A DNA stretch of 64,000 nucleotides, taken from contig NZ_FNQB01000005.1 of NCBI RefSeq assembly GCF_900107455.1, forward strand, positions 1 through 64,000, given 5' to 3'. Made by a program: the position numbers and the translations under genes. Each line of letters opens with the position of its first letter. Position 1 is the stretch's first letter. Below, in pieces: positions 59,616 to 64,000 of the stretch. The notes under the pieces are model-generated. The model was not told where the DNA came from. It worked only from the letters and a program-made list of their open reading frames with translations, and searched no databases. The DNA is from Asanoa ishikariensis (GTDB lineage: Bacteria > Actinomycetota > Actinomycetes > Mycobacteriales > Micromonosporaceae).

Positions 59616-60881
59616 TCACAGATGGGCGGGCAGGAAGACGCTGACCACCGTGGGGCCTCCTGGCGGGCTGGTAAGGCTCAGTGTGCCGTCCACCGTAGCC
59701 ACCCGATCGGCCAGCCCCCGCAGCCCGCTGCCGCCGGCCTCGTGCGCGCCGCCCGACCCGTTGTCCGAGACCACCACGCGTAGCCGATCGCCACGCCGGG
59801 AGAGCTCGACGGTGGCCCTGGTGGCCCTGCTGTGCTTGACGACGTTGGTGAGCAACTCGGCCACACAGAAATACGCGATCGTCTCGATCGCGGCCGCCGG
59901 TCGGTCACCGATCCGGATGTCGCAACTGACCGGCACCGAGCTGCGGGCGGTCAGGGTGGCGATCGCGGCCTCCAGGCCGTTGTCGAGGATCGGCGGATGG
60001 ATGTCGTGAATGACGTCCCGCAGGTCTTTGATGGCGTCGCGGGCGTTGGCCCGCGCCGACTCCAGCAGGTCACCGGTCTGCCCCGGACCGCGGCCGACCA
60101 AATCGCCGATCATAGCCAGGTTCATCGTCAACGCGACGAGTCGCGCCTGCACGCCGTCGTGCAGGTCGCGCTCGATGCGCCGCAGCGTGGCGGCCGCGTC
60201 CTCGACCGCAGCGGCCCGACTGCGCCGCAGGGCGGCGATCCGCACGGCGCGTTCGTCGCGGCTGAGCAGGCCGCGAACCAGGAGCCGATCGACGACCAGC
60301 ACCACCCGCAGCGACCACGGCGCGATGACCAGCAGCGCCGCACCGGCCGCGCTGAGCAGCGCGACCCCCACCCAGCTGTCGATCAGGACGCCCGCTACCA
60401 CCAGGCCGCGCCGGCCGTCGACCGTGTTCTGGTTGAGGTCGAGGGCGTGCTGTAGCGGTGCGGTGAGCCCGACGACACCCCACGCCCACGTGAACAGCAC
60501 CACGGTCAGCTCGACCAGCGCCAACGGCAGCGCCGAGAGCTGAAAGGCGACCGCGCGCCATCCTGGGCCGTCCCGAAGGCCGGTACGCAGCCAGGCGAAG
60601 AGCCCCGCGGCGGGCCGGAACGCCAGCGGCGCCAGCACGACCTCGCCGAGCAGCCATCGGGCGAGCGCGAGTCGCGTCCGCGCGATCAGGCGTGTGCCAG
60701 GCACCATAGCCGCGAGCACGGGAACACCGAGAGCCGTGATCGACAGCACCGCACACACCACGAAGCCGGCGAGCACATAGCCGAACCCGAGGGCCGTCAA
60801 GGGCGCGGTCAGCAGCACATACAGCAGTTCCTTCCCGGCGCGTCCGCGCGGCGGTGCCAGCGCACTCCACCACCTCGGCAT
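59616..60881 (-). CDS. NarL-type sensor histidine kinase
   Basis: 421 residues from the ATG at 60881; the frame continues to 61040 but without a better start. An N-terminal four-span sensor domain (LLYVLLTAPLTALGFGYVLA onward) is followed by the HisKA_3 phosphorylation motif IERDLHDGVQARLVAL and a HATPase domain with ELLTNVVKHSRA, VSDNGSGG and GSGLRGLADRV. It is the first gene of a two-gene operon with the response regulator. The signal is unknown; this family often senses envelope stress. Confidence 0.94.
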   Translation of the reverse strand: MPRWWSALAPPRGRAGKELLYVLLTAPLTALGFGYVLAGFVVCAVLSITALGVPVLAAMVPGTRLIARTRLALARWLLGEVVLAPLAFRPAAGLFAWLRTGLRDGPGWRAVAFQLSALPLALVELTVVLFTWAWGVVGLTAPLQHALDLNQNTVDGRRGLVVAGVLIDSWVGVALLSAAGAALLVIAPWSLRVVLVVDRLLVRGLLSRDERAVRIAALRRSRAAAVEDAAATLRRIERDLHDGVQARLVALTMNLAMIGDLVGRGPGQTGDLLESARANARDAIKDLRDVIHDIHPPILDNGLEAAIATLTARSSVPVSCDIRIGDRPAAAIETIAYFCVAELLTNVVKHSRATRATVELSRRGDRLRVVVSDNGSGGAHEAGGSGLRGLADRVATVDGTLSLTSPPGGPTVVSVFLPAHL

Positions 60882-61094
60882 CCGGCCATTCTGCTCGACT
60901 TGTTTGAATCCGTGCGCCCGCTCGACGACACGATCCGCACCTCGTTGCAACACCGCACCGCTTCGAGCAACTTCGCCATGACGCCTGTTCGCCAGGACCT
61001 GCGGCCGGATCGGATGTGGCGGGAAGCGAACGCGAGCCACGCTGACGTCGTTGTGTGCCCGGCTGGAGCCGGTCCGGTCCGGATGTTAGGGGTC

Positions 61095-61531
61095 TTAGTC
61101 GAAGACCGACGTGCGAGTCTGATGGTGTCGCGGCGCTTCGATCTCGTCTATGACGGCGACCGCCAGGTCGGCGTAGGACAGGGTCGCCGATCCCGGCCGG
61201 GTCTCCGCCGGTGCGGTAGCGACCGGTCCGAGGCGCAGCCACATCCAACATGGCCGGCGGGTCCACTGTGGCGTCGGCAGCCCGGAGCCGTTCCAACCAG
61301 CGGTGTGCAAAGGCCGAAGGGACGTAGGTGCCCGAGGAACGATGTGGGGTCGTCCAGGACCAGCCGACCGTGCTCATCGTGCAGGTTGGCGAAGAGACCG
61401 ATCAGAATGAGACGTCGTACGCCGGCTCGCGGCATTCCCTGCAGGAGAGCGTCGACGCCGTGGACGAAGAAGTCTGCGTCGAACCGGCGCGATCGGCGTC
61501 GACGCCGCCGGGTTACCGGGATCGCCGCCAA
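61095..61531 (-). pseudogene. Decayed NAD(P)-binding reductase (atypical SDR)
   Basis: Three frames each carry part of the family sequence in the right order: GVDALLQGMPRAGVRRLILI (about 61480-61400), AFAHRWLERLRAADATVDPP (about 61320-61240) and the C-terminal ATLSYADLAVAVIDEIEAP (about 61190-61130), ending at the stop at 61095. The N-terminal Rossmann loop is missing. At least two frameshifts separate the parts, so no functional protein is made. Confidence 0.75.
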
Positions 61532-61548
61532 GGGCTACGGTTCGCGGC

Positions 61549-62415
61549 GTGACTTCGGCGTTGGACGACCCCGACGAGATCGCCGCCGTATTCCGGGGGA
61601 CTGTATTGGACGGGCTTTCGATCGAGGAGGGCCTCGGCGACACGTGGGTAGTCACCGGCGTCGACAAAAGCCAGCTACTTCCCGCCTGGCGGGCGGCACG
61701 GGCGGCAACGGCACAGACCGGCCGATGGCCCGTCCTCGCCATGGTCGACGGGCAGTGGCTGGACCCCGAACGCGAGCAGATCGAGGCGCTTGAGCATGCG
61801 GCCCGGACGGTGGATCCGTGGGCGGTCCATCAATGGTCGGGGGCTGACGCACACTCCCTTATCGAGCCCGATCAGCTGCACCTGTGGCTGCCCGATTTCC
61901 TCGGGCAGGACGCCACGCAGCAGGCCCGGCAGGATCTTCGCCCGCCCACGACACCGGTCGCGGTCCAGCGTTGGACCTGGGAGCGGCTGTTGGCCGACCC
62001 AACGGCCCTTGAGCAGGCTTGGCCGCACACTGCGCCGTATGTCGGCACCCGGTGCTGGTTCACGCCCCTGGAAGGGGCGGATGTAGTGCTGCTGCCCACG
62101 CCGGTGCAGTGGCTTGCCCCGGCATGGTTCGACTACTGGGGTGCGATCTCGCTGGGCAATCGTGGTGGTGACCCCGGCCGGGACGGTCTCGCTGCGGCGA
62201 TCCGTCAATGGGAGCAGCAGTGGGGCGCCGAACTGGTGGCGTCCTGGGGGACGATGCTGCAGTTCGTCGTCAGCAGGCAGCCCGCCCTGGGCGAACAGGC
62301 GTGGCAGCTCGCTCTCCAGCACCTGGCGGTCGGCGGCAGTCTCGAAACACCAGCCTGGAAGCTGGCTCTTGCGTTGACTCGCAGCGACGCCTGGTTGCTG
62401 CACGACCGCCCCTGA
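61549..62415 (+). CDS. DUF4253 domain protein
   Basis: 288 residues starting at GTG. The C-terminal third holds the DUF4253 pattern: WFDYWGAISLGNRGGDP, IRQWEQQWGAELVA and MLQFVVSRQPALGEQAWQL. The N-terminal part has WPVLAMVDGQWL and an acidic stretch. Function unknown; the domain is common in actinobacteria, often near SUKH-like immunity genes. The start is close to the decayed reductase, with little promoter space. Confidence 0.82.
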   Translation: MTSALDDPDEIAAVFRGTVLDGLSIEEGLGDTWVVTGVDKSQLLPAWRAARAATAQTGRWPVLAMVDGQWLDPEREQIEALEHAARTVDPWAVHQWSGADAHSLIEPDQLHLWLPDFLGQDATQQARQDLRPPTTPVAVQRWTWERLLADPTALEQAWPHTAPYVGTRCWFTPLEGADVVLLPTPVQWLAPAWFDYWGAISLGNRGGDPGRDGLAAAIRQWEQQWGAELVASWGTMLQFVVSRQPALGEQAWQLALQHLAVGGSLETPAWKLALALTRSDAWLLHDRP

Positions 62416-62966
62416 CCCGGCGCCACGTACGCGCGCTCGCCCTGCCGGACTGGCCGGCCCTGGTCGCCTGGCGACCGCGCTGGTGGAACGCTCGCATGGC
62501 CGCTATCAGGGGTGGGGCGATGTGGTCACGTTCGCGGGCGGCACCGCCGCACGGATTGGGGAGGTCGCGGGTGTCCGGCGTGCCGACATCGACCGGGATT
62601 CCTGGATCTGGACGGTCCGGCGACAGACAACCACCGGACCCGGATGGGGGAGCGGCATGCTCGGCAACGTTTCCCAGGTCGTGCAAAGCATAGGCCAGCT
62701 GGGTAAAGGAGTCGCCGCAAACTCCCTCGGTGTCCACAATGGTTTCGTTGTCGCCGGGCCCTCCGTGGACGAACCCGGGTCGTCTTGGCTTGGTCGGTCC
62801 GGTCGAGGCGGCGACGACATCGTTGGGACCGCGACGTTGCCGCTGTTCGTCCGCGGCCGACCAGGCCGACGTCTTGGGACCGGCTCGACCGATGTGCAGA
62901 CGCCGAACGGCTACGTCATGCCGTGGTCGAACGCCGTGAGCGGCTCGTCCCCTGGGCCCTCGCAGG
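62416..62966. other. Apparently non-coding, degenerate stretch
   Basis: About 550 bp with several overlapping open frames, none showing a domain or a credible start. It may be decayed coding DNA, since recognisable gene remnants lie on both sides. Confidence 0.45.
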
Positions 62967-63086
62967 GTCGCAGCCGCGGTCGCTGATGCACAGACGCTCG
63001 CCGGCGACCGCGTGGTCGCGGTCACCGGTGGCACCATCGCCCGAGAAGGCCTCGAACTGGGGCTGCTCGACGAGGTGCCTTCCGGT
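62967..63086 (+). pseudogene. Fragment of a RibD_C/dihydrofolate-reductase-like gene
   Basis: One frame reads VAAAVADAQTLAGDRVVAVT, then GGTIAREGLELGLLDEV, which fits the C-terminal half of the RibD_C reductase family (nucleotide-binding GG and the GLLDE helix). The upstream half and the final strands are absent. Confidence 0.6.
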
Positions 63087-63149
63087 GGTCGACCGTGGGC
63101 GCGGAGTCGACGCCACCTGTCGGCTCAGACGTCGGTTCTCTGTCCGGCG

Positions 63150-63510
63150 TCAGCGGCCTCGCTCGCCTTCAGCGTTGTTGCGGGCCTCGGCGGCCTTGAT
63201 GGCGTGCTCCAGTTCCGTCGGGCTGCGGGCTCAGCGTGTAGGTGAAGCCCGACTTGCCACCCCACGTGTTGGATTCCGTGGTGGTGACCACGACGTGGTT
63301 CACGTCCGACCAGTCGTAGTGCATGCGTTCCCAGACGCCGCCTGAGCCCTCGGTGACGTCGGCCTGATCGATGCCCCGTTCGTGCACCTTGAGATAGCCG
63401 TCGGCGCTGCGGCTGAAGATGTCGGACCGCCCGGGCCCGAAGTCGGTCAACGCGGCGACGAACTGCTCGGGTGTCGCGGTCGTGGACTTATGAAGGTGAA
63501 TCGTGGTCAT
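63150..63510 (-). pseudogene. SRPBCC-family protein with an internal deletion and frameshift
   Basis: The first 96 residues (from the ATG at 63510) are a normal START/SRPBCC N-terminal part: IHLHKSTTATPEQFVAALTD, DVNHVVVTTTESNTWGG and FTYTLSPQPDG. After that the intact frame runs out at 63169 in an Arg-rich tail. A neighbouring frame instead reads ELEHAIKAAEARNNAEG to a stop at 63150, which is the family's C-terminal helix. About 35 residues of the middle are missing, so the gene is probably inactive; a short translated product is possible. Confidence 0.7.
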
Positions 63511-63600
63511 GCCGGTTCCTCGTCGCGACGTGTGGCACGTTCGCGCAGGTCATCCACCACTTCAGCCTAGAACGGCGGGCACATGATGGATGCCAAGGCC

Positions 63601-63666
63601 TTATAGGCGTACGCGGATGATCGTCTTTCCCTTGACGTCGGGTGTGTAGCTGGTCGGGCCTTCAGC
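63601..63666 (-). pseudogene. C-terminal remnant of an oxidoreductase
   Basis: One frame on the minus strand reads AEGPTSYTPDVKGKTIIRVR and ends at a TAA, which resembles the last residues of a zinc-type or quinone oxidoreductase. Nothing recognisable continues upstream of it. Very short and tentative. Confidence 0.35.
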
Positions 63667-63913
63667 GGACCACCACCGACCAGCCCTTGTCCGACCGCGA
63701 CGACAATGGATCCAAGTGTTCTTCATCGGCGGACGTCACTGGACCGGATCACCATCTGGCAGCTACGGTCAGCCTGGCAGTAGCGACCAGTTCAGCAGTG
63801 GAGCCGGCCTCCTCCTTCATTGCTGGTTGCGCAACCAGGGCGGTCCCAGGTCGGGCTAGCCGCCGGTCAAATCGGCGACCTGCTGGCCGCCTAAGAGAGG
63901 GAGCAACCCCACC

Positions 63914-64000
63914 ATGACTCGCATGACTTTCAGCAATTCGTCCTGCCGACGGGCAATCGCCATCGTCGCGGCAGTCTCGACCGCCGTGACCGTGGCAGCC
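63914..64000 (+). CDS. Secreted protein, N-terminal part only
   Basis: The ATG at 63914 follows gagaggga by 11-15 bases. The 29 visible residues end with RRAIAIVAAVSTAVTVAA, a basic n-region and hydrophobic core of a Sec signal peptide. The gene continues beyond the window, so the product is unknown. Confidence 0.65.
   Translation, partial: MTRMTFSNSSCRRAIAIVAAVSTAVTVAA

Overview
The window is 64 kb of very GC-rich chromosomal DNA from an actinobacterium. GTG and TTG starts are common, genes are tightly packed, there are many TetR/GntR/PadR regulators, and it carries an AGAO-type copper amine oxidase, a DUF6188 protein, TIR proteins of the FxsC type and an NRPS-like gene. A soil member of the Micromonosporaceae or a close relative fits best. 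This assignment is an inference from gene style, not from a marker gene. No rRNA, tRNA, CRISPR array, transposase or complete mobile element was seen.

1-13.4 kb: end of pstB, a DUF417 membrane protein, and an FAD flavoprotein of the fumarate reductase/L-aspartate oxidase group. A six-gene leftward operon follows (TetR, aldo/keto reductase, patatin lipase, macrolide-type glycosyltransferase, membrane protein, alpha/beta hydrolase), then a GNAT enzyme with a TetR, a divergent DHA2 efflux pump with two matching operators, a metallo-beta-lactamase-fold protein, an odd signal-peptidase-like lipoprotein and a class I aldolase. 13.5-18.7 kb: a large one-module enzyme (formyltransferase, condensation-like remnant, adenylation, carrier, reductase), then a PadR/membrane-protein pair. 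18.7-20.8 kb: a frameshifted TPR gene and an MFS transporter preceded by an untracked 36-residue leader-like ORF. 20.8-31.4 kb: a catabolic island with a Gfo/Idh/MocA dehydrogenase, a sugar-type ABC importer, a GntR regulator, a copper amine oxidase, a SIS-domain protein, a BadF/NagK-type kinase and an aldehyde dehydrogenase. Together these could import a sugar-amine conjugate, phosphorylate it, split it and oxidise the released amine to an acid.

31.4-35.9 kb: a DGPF/YciI protein, an unknown gene, an MFS transporter, an alpha/beta hydrolase and a Tat-lipoprotein GH3 hexosaminidase. 35.9-46.4 kb is the most striking region: a 1737-residue caspase-NACHT-type NTPase with 20 WD40 repeats, preceded in its operon by an alpha/beta hydrolase, faces two coupled TIR proteins followed by an HTH/NB-ARC/TPR protein. 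These are the parts of a bacterial immune or cell-death type signalling system.

46.6-64 kb: a pentapeptide-type membrane protein, a secreted M64-like metalloprotease with a secreted partner, an esterase, an aminopeptidase P with a class V PLP enzyme, CPCC and DUF6188 proteins, a secreted S33 tripeptidyl-peptidase-like enzyme, a NarL-type two-component system with a nearby sensor-like membrane protein, and a DUF4253 protein. From about 61.0 to 63.7 kb the DNA is a gene graveyard holding four decayed fragments (reductase, RibD_C, SRPBCC, dehydrogenase tail). A secreted protein starts at the very end.
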